Shown here piece after piece: positions 26,617 to 36,704 of a stretch of DNA of 64,000 nt (position 1 is the stretch's first letter; the number at the start of each line of letters is the position of its first letter). The notes beneath the pieces were generated by a model. That model searched no databases and was not told where the DNA came from. It saw nothing but the letters and a program-made list of their open reading frames with translations. Source of the DNA: Salinigranum rubrum (lineage in GTDB: Archaea; Halobacteriota; Halobacteria; Halobacteriales; Haloferacaceae). Made by a program: the position numbers and the translations under genes. The stretch is taken from positions 1,364,001 to 1,428,000 of the forward strand of contig NZ_CP026309.1 in assembly GCF_002906575.1 (NCBI RefSeq). Direction: 5' to 3'.

Positions 26617-26782
26617 GGACAGGTTTCGACATAGTGCTATCCCCCACCTCGTTGTCGGGGTTACCGGATACACACGAGTGGCGTGACGGTGACTATTGGA
26701 TATCGGCTGCTGAAGTCAGCCTCTCTCTTCAGCACGCACGTCGTGTCAATAATAGAGACATACAGACGTCGTCAGAAACGAC

Positions 26783-27205
26783 TCAGTCGTCGCCGGGCGA
26801 CGCGCTGCCCGTCTCCGAACCGTCCTGTCCGACCTCCTCGGCGCGCTCGCCCCCGCCCTCGCCGGGCCACTCCACCCCGCCGTAAAAGCCGACGCCCATG
26901 CGGTGGGCGGCCTGCGAAATCATGTGCGCGCCCGTCGGCGCGGTGACGAAGAGGAAGACGACGGTGACGAGTCCGATGAGGCCGTCGCCGCCGGGTCCAT
27001 AAAAGACGAACGCGGCGAGCGCGATAGAGGCCGCTCCGAGCGTCGTCGCCTTCGACGTCGCGTGCATCCGGTTGTAGACGTCGGGCAGTCTGAGGAGGCC
27101 GACCGTCCCGACGACGAGGAAGGCGACGCCGACGGCGACCAAGAGGACGATCAGTGCGCCGCGCACCGGGCCGATGGAGACGGCGCTGGCGGCTTCGGCG
27201 GTCAT
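26783..27205 (-). CDS. mnhG: Na+/H+ antiporter subunit MnhG
   Basis: A 140-residue protein with three membrane helices. The G-subunit signature is seen in FLVVGTVGLLRLPDVYNRMHATSKATTLGAASI and the TAPTGAHMISQAAHRMG segment. MnhG is a small subunit of the Mrp/Mnh-type multisubunit antiporter, which expels Na+ at the cost of the proton gradient. The C-terminal about 35 residues are an acidic soluble tail. Last gene of the seven-gene operon; its start overlaps the mnhF stop by 4 bp. Confidence 0.93.
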   Translation of the reverse strand: MTAEAASAVSIGPVRGALIVLLVAVGVAFLVVGTVGLLRLPDVYNRMHATSKATTLGAASIALAAFVFYGPGGDGLIGLVTVVFLFVTAPTGAHMISQAAHRMGVGFYGGVEWPGEGGGERAEEVGQDGSETGSASPGDD

Positions 27206-27492
27206 TCGATGATGTCCCCCTCCGTGACGTAGCGAGCCACGGTAATCGTCGAGATGAACCCGATGATGGCGAGGACGAGGCTCACCGTGACGAAGAAGCT
27301 CTGCGTCGAGAGCATCGCCCAGAGGGCGGCGATGGCGACGACGTTCGTCCCGATGGTGTCCAGCCCCACCACGCGGTCGGGGACGGTCGGCCCCTGGATG
27401 ACGCGGTACGAGACCAGAAGCGTCAGCGCGGCCGCCGCCACGAGCGCGGCCTGCAGGCTCAGTTCGACGAAGCCGGGGAGTTCAGTCGCCAT
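27202..27492 (-). CDS. mnhF: Na+/H+ antiporter subunit MnhF
   Basis: A 96-residue three-helix protein with the MnhF/MrpF motif SYRVIQGPTVPDRVVGLDTIG after the first helix. It is a small structural subunit of the Mnh complex. It overlaps mnhE by 11 bp and mnhG by 4 bp, indicating tight translational coupling. Confidence 0.93.
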   Translation of the reverse strand: MATELPGFVELSLQAALVAAAALTLLVSYRVIQGPTVPDRVVGLDTIGTNVVAIAALWAMLSTQSFFVTVSLVLAIIGFISTITVARYVTEGDIIE

Positions 27493-28069
27493 CGGCCACC
27501 TCCCCCTTTCCGTCCCTGGCGGGGTCGGCCTGGCCCTGCGAGACCGGGTCGCCCGGCTTCAGTTCCTCGTCGAAGATGACGAGCGCGTAGTCCTCCCACG
27601 TCCGGATGGGTTCGAGGACTTCCTCGGGGTTGCTCCCGTCGATGCTGTGCACGTAGAGCGTGTTCGAGTCGCTGTCGTAATCCATGGTGAGCGTGCCGGG
27701 GGTGAGCGTGATGGAGTTGGCGATGGTCGTGATGGCGACGTCCGACTGGACGCGCAGCGGCACCTTGACGACCGCCGGGTGGATGGGCATCGACGGCGAG
27801 AGGACGCGGTAGGCCACGTCGACGTTCGCCGTGAGCAGTTCCTTCAGGAACGCGGCGAGGTACAGCATCGCGTAGGGAACCACCCGGATGGTCCGCGAGA
27901 GCGGCGTCGACGGCGCGTAGAAGCGGCGGAACACGTACGCGACCGGGAGGCCGACGAGGAGGCCGATGATGAACTCCTCCGCCAGCCGAACGGGCGTGAG
28001 TTCGACGCCGCGGACGAACAGCCACAGCACCGCGAGGGCGACGCCCGAGAGAGGCCAGCGGCGGGTCAC
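27482..28069 (-). CDS. mnhE: Na+/H+ antiporter subunit MnhE
   Basis: A 195-residue protein: two or three N-terminal helices, then a soluble domain with the MnhE hallmark ANSITLTPGTLTMDYDSDSN and HSIDGSNPEEVL. The start is a GTG at 28069 overlapping the mnhD stop (GTGA). Compared with bacterial MnhE it has a longer acidic C-terminus (about 35 residues), as usual in haloarchaea. Confidence 0.92.
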   Translation of the reverse strand: MTRRWPLSGVALAVLWLFVRGVELTPVRLAEEFIIGLLVGLPVAYVFRRFYAPSTPLSRTIRVVPYAMLYLAAFLKELLTANVDVAYRVLSPSMPIHPAVVKVPLRVQSDVAITTIANSITLTPGTLTMDYDSDSNTLYVHSIDGSNPEEVLEPIRTWEDYALVIFDEELKPGDPVSQGQADPARDGKGEVADGD

Positions 28070-29756
28070 TCGGTGAACACCTCCGGCTTCACGCTATCGA
28101 CGTACGTCCCCGTGTCGAGCGCCGCGCGGGCGGCCGCTTCCGCCGTCGCGTACACTGCCTCGAAGCCGACGCCGAACGCGACGAGCGTGACGGCGAGGAC
28201 GACGACCATCGTGACTTCCGTGGTCAGCGTCAGTTCGGTGAGGCCGCCGTCGGCGGCGAGGCCTTCACCCTCGCCCTCGGTCTCGCCACCGGCAGCGCCG
28301 CGGACCCATCGGCTGGGGATGGCGGCGGTAACCAGTTCCGAGGGTTGGCCCCAGAACGCGGCGTTCCACGCACGGGTGTAGTACGCGATGGTGAGAATCG
28401 CGCCGAGAAGCGCGACTCCGAGGAAGACTCCCGCGCCCGCCGCACCGGCGGCGAACGCGTCCGCGCCGGCCTGGAAGACCAGCAGCTTTCCGAAGAAGCC
28501 CGAGAGCGGCGGGACGCCGATGAGGGTAAGCGCCCGAGGAGGAACGCCCCTGCGAGCACCGGGGTTCGGTTCGCCAGCCCCCCGAGCCGTGCGAACTCGT
28601 CGGTACCGACCGTCTCCTTGAGCGTCCCCGAGACGAGAAAGAGGAGGCTCTTCGCGAGGCCGTGGTTGAACGAGTAGACGAGCGCGGCGGTGACGGCGAC
28701 GACGCGCACGGACTCGGTGGGTGCGGTCGCCGCCAGCGCCAGCGGTAAGACGATGAAGCCGACCTGCGAAATCGACGAGTGTGCGAGCAATCCGTCGAGG
28801 TCCGGGCGGCCGACCGCGCCGACCCCGCCGAGGACGATACTCACGGTCGCCATCACGAAGAAGACGGGACCGAAGAAGGCGAGGAACGAGTCGCCCGCGA
28901 TTCCGGGCAGGGAGACCGGCACCGACGCCGCGGCGAACACCGTGAAGTACAGGCGGACGATGGCGTAGACGCCGACCTTCTTGACGACGCCGGCGAGCAT
29001 CGCCGTGACCGGTGCCGGTGCGGCCCGGTAGGCGGCGGGCACCCAGAACTGGAACGGCGCGAGGCCGGCTTTCAGCGCGAACACCGAGAACAGCACGGCA
29101 GACAGGCCCAGCACGGGGAGCACCGCGACGCCGAACTCGCCCGGTGCGGCCAGTCGCCGGGCCATGTCGGCCATGTTCAGCGTGCCGACTGTCGCGTAGA
29201 GTCCGCCGATGGCGACCAACATCACGGCGGAGCCGATGAGGTTCAACACGACGTAGGTGAGCGCGGCGCGGGTGTGCTCCGGTCCCGAGTAGAAGAGGAC
29301 GAGGATGTACGAGGACATGAGCATCACCTCGAACCAGACGAAGAGGTTGAACACGTCGGCGGTGAGGAACGACCCCGAGACGCCGACGACCATGAAGTGG
29401 TAGAGGGGGTGATACGAGAGCCGCTGGCCGAACCCGTCGACGGAGACGACCGAGTAGACCAGGGCGACGAGCGACACCAGCGCGGCAATCGACAGCATGA
29501 ACACCGAGAGCGCGTCGGCGACGAGCGTGATGCCGAACGGGGCGGCCCAGTCGGAGACGTAGTACACGATGGTCCGCGGCTCGGAGCCGAAGGGGAGGAC
29601 GACGCGGCTGAACAGCACGCCGACCGCCACGAGGTAGGCGACGCTCCCGAGGATGCTGGTGACGCGCTGGAGCGTGTCGTTCGTCCGGGTGAGCAGCGTC
29701 AACACCGCCGTGACGAGCGCCACGAGCAGGGGCGCGACGACGATCTGTTCGGTCAC
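28066..29756 (-). pseudogene. mnhD: Na+/H+ antiporter subunit MnhD (frame broken at 28533-28535)
   Basis: After joining, about 563 residues of a proton-pumping NuoL/M/N-like subunit with roughly 14 helices. Key features are WFEVMLMSSYILV (TM5 Glu), the FALKAGLAPFQFWVPAAY loop with the essential Lys, and a HSSISQVGFIVLPLAL helix. The frame breaks at CCC 28533-28535 (GGG in coding sense): one more base gives GAFLLGALTLIGVPPLSGFF, restoring a highly conserved segment. The break is therefore almost certainly a sequence error. Overlaps are 4 bp with mnhC and mnhE. Confidence 0.92.
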
Positions 29757-30139
29757 TCGCCGTCACCTCCGTTCGCGTGCGTCCCCGACTTCGATTTCGT
29801 CGAACCGGGGGCGCCGCTCCGGCCGAGTTCGTAGACGTCGATGGTGCCGTGCTCCTCGTAGACGCGGTAGGTGAGCACGAGCGCCAGCGCCGTCGTCGCG
29901 AAGCCGATGACGATGGCCGTGAGGACGAGCGCCTGCACCAGCGGGTCGGTCGGCGTCGCGTCCCCCGGTGCGACGGGCGCCACCCCGTCGATGCCGCCCA
30001 TCGTCACGAGGTAGACGTTCGCGGACTGGGAGATGATGCTCACCCCCCAGACCACGCGGACGACGTCCTGGCGCAGGACGAGGAACGTCCCCAGCGCGAA
30101 CAGCAGACCGAGGACGGCCGCCAGCACCACCTCGGTCAT
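29753..30139 (-). CDS. mnhC: Na+/H+ antiporter subunit MnhC
   Basis: A 128-residue NuoK-like subunit with three helices. Family motifs are LFALGTFLVLRQDVVRVVWGVSI, the QSANVYLVTMGG segment, and DPLVQALVLTAIVIGFATTALAL. It is homologous to complex I subunit NuoK and lies in the proton/sodium path. The C-terminal about 25 residues are hydrophilic. 4-bp overlaps with mnhB and mnhD. Confidence 0.94.
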   Translation of the reverse strand: MTEVVLAAVLGLLFALGTFLVLRQDVVRVVWGVSIISQSANVYLVTMGGIDGVAPVAPGDATPTDPLVQALVLTAIVIGFATTALALVLTYRVYEEHGTIDVYELGRSGAPGSTKSKSGTHANGGDGE

Positions 30140-30684
30140 TCGTTGCCCACCTCCCCGAGGATGGTGAGCAGGCCACCGACGACAGTGAAGTAGACGCCGA
30201 GGTCGAACGCCAGCGCCGAGGCCACCTCCAGTTCACCGTAGAGGGGGAGGTGTTCGAGGAACAACACTCCTTGCGTGAGGAAGGGCGCGCCGAGGACGGT
30301 GGGGACGAGCCCCGACGCGACGGCGAGCGCGAGGCCAGCGCCGAACACCCAGCGGTAGCCGGAGACGAGGTCGTGGTACTCGTCCTCGTCGGCCGAGACG
30401 TCCAGCACGCGGCTCTGGAGGAAATCCATCCCGAAGACCACGTAGACGAGGACGAACGCCGTCGCCGTCAGCACCGCGCCGATGAACCCGCCGCCGGGGA
30501 GGTTGTGTCCCTGCAGGAGGAGCGCGATGGAGGTGACGAGGATGATCGGCACCACCACCCGCGTGACGGTCCGCGAGATGACCGTCGTCCGCCGGTCGTA
30601 GGGGTCGGCGATGAGCGTCGTCGGCTCCTTGCCTCCGCCGCTCCCCCCCTCGTTCCGTTCGTTCCCGCCCGTGTCGGTGCTCAC
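30136..30684 (-). CDS. mnhB: Na+/H+ antiporter subunit MnhB
   Basis: A 182-residue protein with four helices and the MnhB motif LLQGHNLPGGGFIGAVLTATAFVL. The first about 30 residues are a soluble Gly/Asp/Glu stretch. In bacteria MnhB resembles the C-terminal part of MnhA and helps assemble the complex. It overlaps mnhA and mnhC by 4 bp each. Confidence 0.94.
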   Translation of the reverse strand: MSTDTGGNERNEGGSGGGKEPTTLIADPYDRRTTVISRTVTRVVVPIILVTSIALLLQGHNLPGGGFIGAVLTATAFVLVYVVFGMDFLQSRVLDVSADEDEYHDLVSGYRWVFGAGLALAVASGLVPTVLGAPFLTQGVLFLEHLPLYGELEVASALAFDLGVYFTVVGGLLTILGEVGNE

Positions 30685-33069
30685 TGTGTCTCACCTCGCG
30701 TGCGCATCCGGACGAGCGTCAGGATGGCGAGCGCGGCCATCGCGACGACGCTGATCTCACCCATCGTATCGAGGGCACGGAAGTCGACGAGGATGACGTT
30801 GACGATGTTGCCGCCTCCACCGTAGTCGGTGAAGAAGGGGCCGTGCTCGGCCGGCACGCCCGCCCGCTCGGTGAGGAACCGCCGGAGCGAGGGGTCGGGC
30901 GAGGCCGACGTGGAGAGCAGCACGGTGAGGAACACCGTCACGCCGACCGCGCTCGCGACGACCGCGTCGCGGACGGCGAGTCGGCGCTCGACGGAGCCGT
31001 AGTACGCGGGGAGCCGATCCAGCACGAGCAGGAAGATGACGAGGACGAGCGTCTCGACCACGAGTTGCGTGAGCGCCAGGTCGGGCGCGCTGGCGAGGAT
31101 GTAGAAGATGGCGACCATGAAGCCCACGATGGAGAGGGTGAGGACGCCCGCGATGTGCGACGGCGCGGCGAGGATGGCGACGGCGGCGACGGCCGCCACG
31201 GCGACGACGAGCACCAGCGCCAGCCCGAGATCCGGAGCCAGTCCGGGAAGCCCGGGGGTCGTCGCGGCGTACCCACCGAGCGCGAGCGCGGCGACGGTGG
31301 CGAACGCCCACGTCGCGTACGTTCGGAGGAGGCCCGTCTGGACGCGGGGAATCAACGTCGCCGAGAGGGCGTCGAGCCCCTCGACGCCGTTGTCGTACCA
31401 CCAGTTCGCCCGGACCGGTCCTCGCAGGACCGCGTTCACTCCGTCGTGGAGGCGGTCGTAGAACGGGAACGACACCGCGCCGACGGCGATGGTGACGAGG
31501 CTCATGACGAAGTACGGGCTCAGTTCGGTCGGGATACCGACCGAGAACGAGTGTGCCTCGCCGGACACGACGCTGCCGAACACGTCGCCGACGAGCGCGG
31601 AGATGAAGCGGTTCGGCTGGACGGAGATGGCGAGGACGAGCACGCAGAGGAGCGCGGGCGGGACGAGCATCGCGAGCGGCGGCCGGTGGACGTGTCCCAA
31701 CTCGTCGGGCTCTGTCCCGAAGAACAGCGACGCGAACTTGATCGAGTAGAGGAAGGTGAAGACGCTGCCGAAGACGGCGACGACGGGGAAGAGCCACGCC
31801 GCGCCGCCGATGTCGACCGCGGCGTAGTAGGCCGCCTCGAACAGCAGTTCCTTCGAGTAGAAGCCGTTGAACGGCGGGAGACCGGCCATCGACAGCGACG
31901 CGACGGTGGCGATGACGGCCGTGACGGGGAGGTGTTTGCGGAGGCCGCCGAGTCGCTCTATCTTTCGGGTGCCGGCCTCGTGGGCGATGATGCCCGCCAC
32001 GAGGAACAGCGCGGCCTTGAAGCTCGCGTGGTTGAGGATGTGGAAGGCGCCGGCCTCCGCGCCGTAGGTGTTCGCGAAGCCGAACGCGGCGGTGATGAGT
32101 CCGAGGTGGGAGGCGGTCGAGTAGGCTAAGAGCTCCTTGATGTCGGTCGCCCCCACCGCGAGGATGGCGGCGACGGTCATCGTCAGTAGCCCGAGCACGG
32201 CGAACAGAAGCGTCCACTCGCCGAGCGCGAGCGCTTCCTCCCCAGAAAGAGCGGTCGGAAGCGGCCGACGAGGTAGACGCCGGCTTTCACCATCGTCGCG
32301 GAGTGGAGGAACGCCGACACGGGCGTCGGTGCCTCCATCGCGTTCGGGAGCCAGACGTGAAACGGGACCTGCGCGGACTTCGTCGCCGCGCCCATCCCGA
32401 GGAGCAGGAGGACGGGGACGAGGAGGCCGCTCTCTCGCATCCCCTCCCTGATGGCCTCGCTGTTCTCCAGCATCACCGTGAGCGAGTAGGTCCCCTCACC
32501 CACGTTGCCCGAGACCCACACCAAGAGGAGAAAGCCGACGAGCATGAACAGCCCCCCGACACGGTGATGAGCATCGACTTGCGGGCGGCGTACTGGGAGT
32601 CGGGTTCGTCGGTGTAGTGGCCGATGAGGATGAACGAGGAGAGGGAGGTGAGTTCCCAGAAGACGAACAGCGCGAGGAGGTCGCCCGCGAGCGCGACGCC
32701 GAGCATCGAGCCCATGAAGGCCAACAGCGTCGCGTAGTACTTCGCCTGACCCGGTTCGCCGTGCATGTATCCTCCCGAGTACGTGAGGATGAGCACCCCC
32801 ACGCCGCTCGCGAGGAACGAGATGAGGAGCGCGAGTCCGTCGACGTAAAAGGCGAGCGAGACGCCGAGCGAGGGAATCCACTCGAAGGACGCGGTTCCGT
32901 GAGCCCCGTTCACGTAGAGCGAGGAGACGAGCCCGAAACAGGCGAGCGCCACGGCGGCAGCGAAGTACGCCGTCCGCTCGCCCAGAAGCCGATAGACGAG
33001 CGGCGTCGCGGCCGCCCCGAGGAACGGGAGGAACACCACGGCGAGGACGACTTCGGGTGTCGGTTGCAC
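30681..33069 (-). pseudogene. mnhA: Na+/H+ antiporter subunit MnhA (frame broken at 32552-32557 and 32240-32243)
   Basis: Three frames combine into about 796 residues of the largest Mnh subunit: a NuoL-like core ([19 protein letters not shown], the [17 protein letters not shown] helix, [20 protein letters not shown] with the pump Lys) and a C-terminal MnhA/MnhB-like helical region. Break 1 is in CCCCCC at 32552-32557 (one more base gives [11 protein letters not shown]). Break 2 is in CCCC at 32240-32243 (one more gives [12 protein letters not shown]). Both restore conserved sequence. The start is GTG 33069 ([13 protein letters not shown]); a TTG at 33108 also opens the frame. First gene of mnhABCDEFG. 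Confidence 0.92.
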
Positions 33070-33228
33070 GTGCCCGAGTCGGGGGAGATTCGACTTAGGT
33101 GTTGTCAAACGATGCGGTGAAGCCGACGACGGTTCACGGAACGTTCGACCGGTCGCCGGACTGTCGGGTCGTCGGGGTCGTTCGGGCGGACCGAAAGGGA
33201 TTCACTCCTCCCCCGACATCCAGCGGGC

Positions 33229-33483
33229 ATGAAGACATCACTGCTGGAACTCCTGCCGGAACTCGTCGAACTGCTCCTGTTCAGCGTCGGCGGCGTCGTC
33301 CTCTCCGTCGTCGGTGCGTACATCGAGCGGTTCGCGTTCGCCACGGTGGCGAGCGGTCAGCCCGAACTCGGTGCCTGGGCCGCCGTGATGGGCGCGATGG
33401 CGCTGTACTTCGCGTACCTGCTCTTCACCGACAAGTTCTATCCGAAGTTCACGGCGTTCAGGCGGTCGCTCGGCGACGCCTGA
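33229..33483 (+). CDS. Small two-TM hypothetical membrane protein
   Basis: An 84-residue protein, divergent from the mnh operon. Residues 10-30 and 48-65 are hydrophobic helices (LLLFSVGGVVLSVVGAYIE and WAAVMGAMALYFAYLLFT), followed by a basic tail (KFYPKFTAFRRSL). The function is not recognised. Balanced codon use and a plausible upstream region support a real gene. Confidence 0.65.
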   Translation: MKTSLLELLPELVELLLFSVGGVVLSVVGAYIERFAFATVASGQPELGAWAAVMGAMALYFAYLLFTDKFYPKFTAFRRSLGDA

Positions 33484-33500
33484 CGCCGCAGCCACCGTCC

Positions 33501-34193
33501 TCAGGCGCTCGGCGCTTCGATTCCTAGCTCTTCGAGGAGCGTCAGCGCCGCTTCGTGCGACGAGGGCGGGCCGCGCGCGGTCACGAGGTCGCCGTCGACG
33601 GTCACGGAGGTGTCCGCGTCGAGTTCGGCGTCCCAGTTCGCCCCGACGGCTTTGACCTCGTCCTCGACCCAGTACGGCAGTTTTCGCCCGTCGGGCATCA
33701 GGTCGTGGTCGTCGACGATGCCTTCCTCCCAGGCGTTCGGGAAGCCGGTCACGTCGCGACCGGTGGCGAGGAAGTCGCCCGCCGAATCGCGGGTGAACGC
33801 GAGGATGCCGACGGCGTGACACACCACGAGCGCCTTTCCGTCGCCTTCGACGGCCTCACGCAGGGCGGTGCGGGCGTGACGGTCCTGGTTGATGTCCCAC
33901 TCGGTGCCGTGTCCCCCGGGGAAGACGACGGCGTCGTACTCGCCCGCGTCCACCGCCGCGAGCGGTTCGGGGTCGTTCAACCGTTCGTCGTTCGCGTCGC
34001 ACTCTGCGACGCGCCGAGCCATCTCCTCGCCCACCTCGTCGGGGTCGACGGAGCGCTCGTCGACCACGGGTGGGTTGCCGGACGGCGTCGCAATCGTGCA
34101 GTCGACGCCCGCGTCCGAGAGCGTCTGTAGCGGCTCGATGCACTCTTCTCCCCAGTACCCCTCCTCGGTGACGACGAACAGTGCGCGTGTCAT
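33501..34193 (-). CDS. DJ-1/PfpI family class I glutamine-amidotransferase-like protein
   Basis: A 230-residue member of the ThiJ/DJ-1/PfpI superfamily, Hsp31-like branch. The nucleophile elbow is KALVVCHAVGILAFTR, with Cys in the expected C-H context. Upstream is the substrate-facing loop FPGGHGTEWDINQD, and Glu in EEGYWGEECIEPL. Such proteins act as glyoxalase III, deglycase-like or chaperone enzymes; stress protection is the usual role. ATG 34193 is chosen because the 71 residues upstream in the same frame are Arg/Thr-rich and non-conserved. Confidence 0.85.
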   Translation of the reverse strand: MTRALFVVTEEGYWGEECIEPLQTLSDAGVDCTIATPSGNPPVVDERSVDPDEVGEEMARRVAECDANDERLNDPEPLAAVDAGEYDAVVFPGGHGTEWDINQDRHARTALREAVEGDGKALVVCHAVGILAFTRDSAGDFLATGRDVTGFPNAWEEGIVDDHDLMPDGRKLPYWVEDEVKAVGANWDAELDADTSVTVDGDLVTARGPPSSHEAALTLLEELGIEAPSA

Positions 34194-34516
34194 CGTCGAT
34201 GATTGAGCGGCCACGCGCAAAAGCGGCCGGGCCGCGGAAAGTGTCGTCGCCAGTTGGCAGGCGTTTCGGACTGTGGCGTCGTTTACGACGTGCGACGTGG
34301 CTGGTGGTACGTCCGTGAGTGTCGGTGTGACCGAGACCGAACGGGTCGCCGGGGGATGAGACTGCGATTCACGGCGCCCGTGTGGCGTGTGTCTTCTGGC
34401 TGTCACCGACCGCTTCGTTCACCGCCCTGTGCGTCCGACGGCGCGTACGTCTACTCCATCTCCCGCGATTCTTCTCACCGTACGTCGACTCGGATCCGCG
34501 ACACCTGCCTCGCGGG
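34194..34516. other. Intergenic region containing dispersed repeat copy 2
   Basis: No gene is visible. At 34355-34389 a core GATGAGACTGCGATTCACGG followed by CGCCCGTGTGGCGTG matches the repeat core at 17797-17830 and 50384-50418. The remainder is unremarkable spacer, including the promoter region of the DJ-1/PfpI gene. Confidence 0.55.
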
Positions 34517-35260
34517 TCAGTCCGTCGACGCTGCCCGGTTCCGCTGGTGCTCGGTTCCCATCTCGGCGGGGTTCTTCATCCCCTCTTTGACGCCGAAGCG
34601 GACGAGCGCGGCGTTGATCGGGAACGCGAAGACGAACCCGACGGACAGCGAGAAGACGAGCGCGCCCCAGAACAGCACGTCGCCGATGTTCGCCTGGCTC
34701 GCGATCAGCAGATCGGTGCCGATGGCGGTGATCTCCATGACGGTGATGCTGGGCGTCTCGCTGTAAAGCGCGTCGAGCATCGCCTCGCCGAAGCCGACTC
34801 CTTCCTGCATGAGCGGACCGACGGTGAGGGCGTAGCCAAACGTGTACGCGAGCGCGAACGTCCCCGCCGTGACGAGGAGCGTACTCTGGAGGGCGAGCAG
34901 GCCCGCGAGGAGCACGAACCCGAGGACTTCGCCCGCCCCACAGCCCGAGTAACAGTGCGCCGTCGAGCGGAGGCCGCGCCGCCACAGCGAGTCGTGGCTG
35001 ATCTGCGTCCGCCCGGAGTACCAGTAGATGGCGAGTCCGAACGGCCCCGAGTAGAGAACGACGAGCGTCCAGACTCCCTTCATCATCGACGGCAGGGCCC
35101 GGTTGCGCTTGCGGATGTCCCACCAGAGTACACCCACAGAGGCTCCGACGAGGAGCGCCCAGACGGCCATCACCAGCGGGTCCGACAGGACGGGTTTCAT
35201 CACGTGTCGTACCGGTGCGAGCGCGTGTTCGATCCCTTTGAGGAACTGTTGGAGTGGCAT
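34517..35260 (-). CDS. DUF4396 domain-containing membrane protein
   Basis: A 247-residue membrane protein with about six helices, including VLWWDIRKRNRALPSMMKGVW and SGPFGLAIYWYSGR. The conserved Cys motif STAHCYSGCGAGEVLG lies just before the long helices that close with NIGDVLFWGALVFSLSVGF and FPINAALVRFGVKEGMKNP; this end and the HCxxGC motif characterise DUF4396. The function is unknown; the Cys-rich motif suggests metal handling. Met at 35260 (MPLQQFLKG) is preferred over the frame start at 35293. Confidence 0.78.
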   Translation of the reverse strand: MPLQQFLKGIEHALAPVRHVMKPVLSDPLVMAVWALLVGASVGVLWWDIRKRNRALPSMMKGVWTLVVLYSGPFGLAIYWYSGRTQISHDSLWRRGLRSTAHCYSGCGAGEVLGFVLLAGLLALQSTLLVTAGTFALAYTFGYALTVGPLMQEGVGFGEAMLDALYSETPSITVMEITAIGTDLLIASQANIGDVLFWGALVFSLSVGFVFAFPINAALVRFGVKEGMKNPAEMGTEHQRNRAASTD

Positions 35261-35396
35261 GGATGACGAGTGAGTCACGAGATGACTCGACAACTCAGCG
35301 ACGGGGACGGTTCACGGTCGCGCTCCCGAAGTCAATAGTGCTGTGCTTGCAGTACCAGACACTACGGTCGCCCCCGTCCCCCACACCGCGCATCGG

Positions 35397-36704
35397 TCAC
35401 TCGTCGGCACCGGGTGCCGTCTCCTCTGCCGGAGCGCTGTCGTACCCTCGGTGGAGGTGACAGGCCACCTCGTGCCCTGTCGCAACGGGGTCGAGGGGCG
35501 GCCGCTCGCGGGCGCAGACCGTCGGGAACGCCTCGGCGAGGCGGTCACGCGCTGCGTCGCCTTCCCCGGCGACGATGTCGGTGAGCGCCTCACGGACGAC
35601 CCGCTCGGCGCTCGGGTCCGACAGCGTGTCGGGGATGTCGAACTCCGCGCGCACCGCCTCCGCGACCCGGTCGTCGTCGACCGTCTCCGCCACGCCTTCA
35701 CGCTCGCCTGCGACGAACTCGCGGACGGCGTCGACGTCGATACCCTCCTCCCGCAGGCGGACGCGGAGGTTCATCACCGCGCGCCACTCCCCCCTCGTGA
35801 AGTCGTAGCCGTCGGGCGGGACGAGTTCGGGACAGCGGGTGTGAAAGCGACAGCCCGACGGGGGGTTCGACGGGCTCGGGACGTCCCCGGTGAGGACCGT
35901 TCCGAGGCCGCGCGACCACGGGTCGGGCTCCGGAATCGACGAGAGGAGCGCCCGCGTGTAGGGGTGCTGGGGCTCTTCGAACACCCGCGCCGTCGGCCCG
36001 AGTTCGACGATCTCGCCGAGGTACATCACGGCGACCCGGTCGCACACCTCGCGGACGACACCCATGTCGTGGCTGATGAAGACGATTGCGAGGCCGAACT
36101 CCGCCTGGACGCGTTCGATGAGCGTCAGGATTTCGGCCTGGACGCTCACGTCGAGCGCGCTCGTCGGCTCGTCGGCGACGATGAGGTCGGGGTTGACGAC
36201 GAGCGCCCGCGCGAGGGCGATGCGCTGGCGCTGTCCCCCGGAGAACTCGTGGGGGTAGCGGTCGATGTCCTCGCCCGAGAGGCCGACGCGTTCGAGGAGG
36301 TCGACGACGATGCGGCGGCGGCGCTCGCGCTCTTTGATGCCGTGGATGACGAGCGGTTCCGCCACCGCTTCACCGACCGACATCCGCGGGTCGAAACTCG
36401 ACGTCGGGTCCTGAAAGATCATCTGCGCCCGGCGGCGGAACCGCTTCAACTCCTTCGGCGTGTAGGTGGTGATGTCCTCGCCGTCGAACAGTACCTGTCC
36501 GCCCGTGGGCTCCTCCAGCCTGAGGAGCGAGGTGGCCGCCGTCGACTTCCCACAGCCGGACTCGCCGACGATACCGAGCGTCTCGCCGCGCTCGACGGTG
36601 AAGGAGACGCCGTCGACCGCCCGAACGTGACCCACCTCGTTCTTCAACAGCCCCTCGGTGATCGGGTAGTGTTTCTCGAGGTTCCGAACCTCCAGGAGCG
36701 GCAT
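35397..36704 (-). CDS. dppF: Oligo/dipeptide ABC transporter ATP-binding protein (DppF/OppF-like)
   Basis: A 435-residue ATPase with Walker [10 protein letters not shown], signature EFSGGQRQR and Walker [13 protein letters not shown], followed by the oligopeptide-ABC C-terminal domain with a Cys cluster ([10 protein letters not shown] ... VC ... VACH) typical of Fe-S or zinc binding in OppD/F-type proteins. An insertion of about 90 residues sits inside that C-terminal domain (roughly 310-400), making it longer than bacterial DppF. It powers import with DppD. Last gene of dppABCDF; it overlaps dppD by one base. Confidence 0.92.
   Translation of the reverse strand: MPLLEVRNLEKHYPITEGLLKNEVGHVRAVDGVSFTVERGETLGIVGESGCGKSTAATSLLRLEEPTGGQVLFDGEDITTYTPKELKRFRRRAQMIFQDPTSSFDPRMSVGEAVAEPLVIHGIKERERRRRIVVDLLERVGLSGEDIDRYPHEFSGGQRQRIALARALVVNPDLIVADEPTSALDVSVQAEILTLIERVQAEFGLAIVFISHDMGVVREVCDRVAVMYLGEIVELGPTARVFEEPQHPYTRALLSSIPEPDPWSRGLGTVLTGDVPSPSNPPSGCRFHTRCPELVPPDGYDFTRGEWRAVMNLRVRLREEGIDVDAVREFVAGEREGVAETVDDDRVAEAVRAEFDIPDTLSDPSAERVVREALTDIVAGEGDAARDRLAEAFPTVCARERPPLDPVATGHEVACHLHRGYDSAPAEETAPGADE

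Noticed and set aside
21280-26780. Integrative element with integrase and att sites
   Set aside because: The segment has unusual composition, but no integrase, transposase or tRNA-end repeat was found, so it is called an accessory island only.
28066-29766. Long Arg/Arg-Arg-rich frames through the mnh and cox operons
   Set aside because: Their composition (Arg, Pro, Gly rich, few acidic residues) is that of shadow frames of acidic haloarchaeal genes; no family motifs are present, apart from the true distal part of mnhD.
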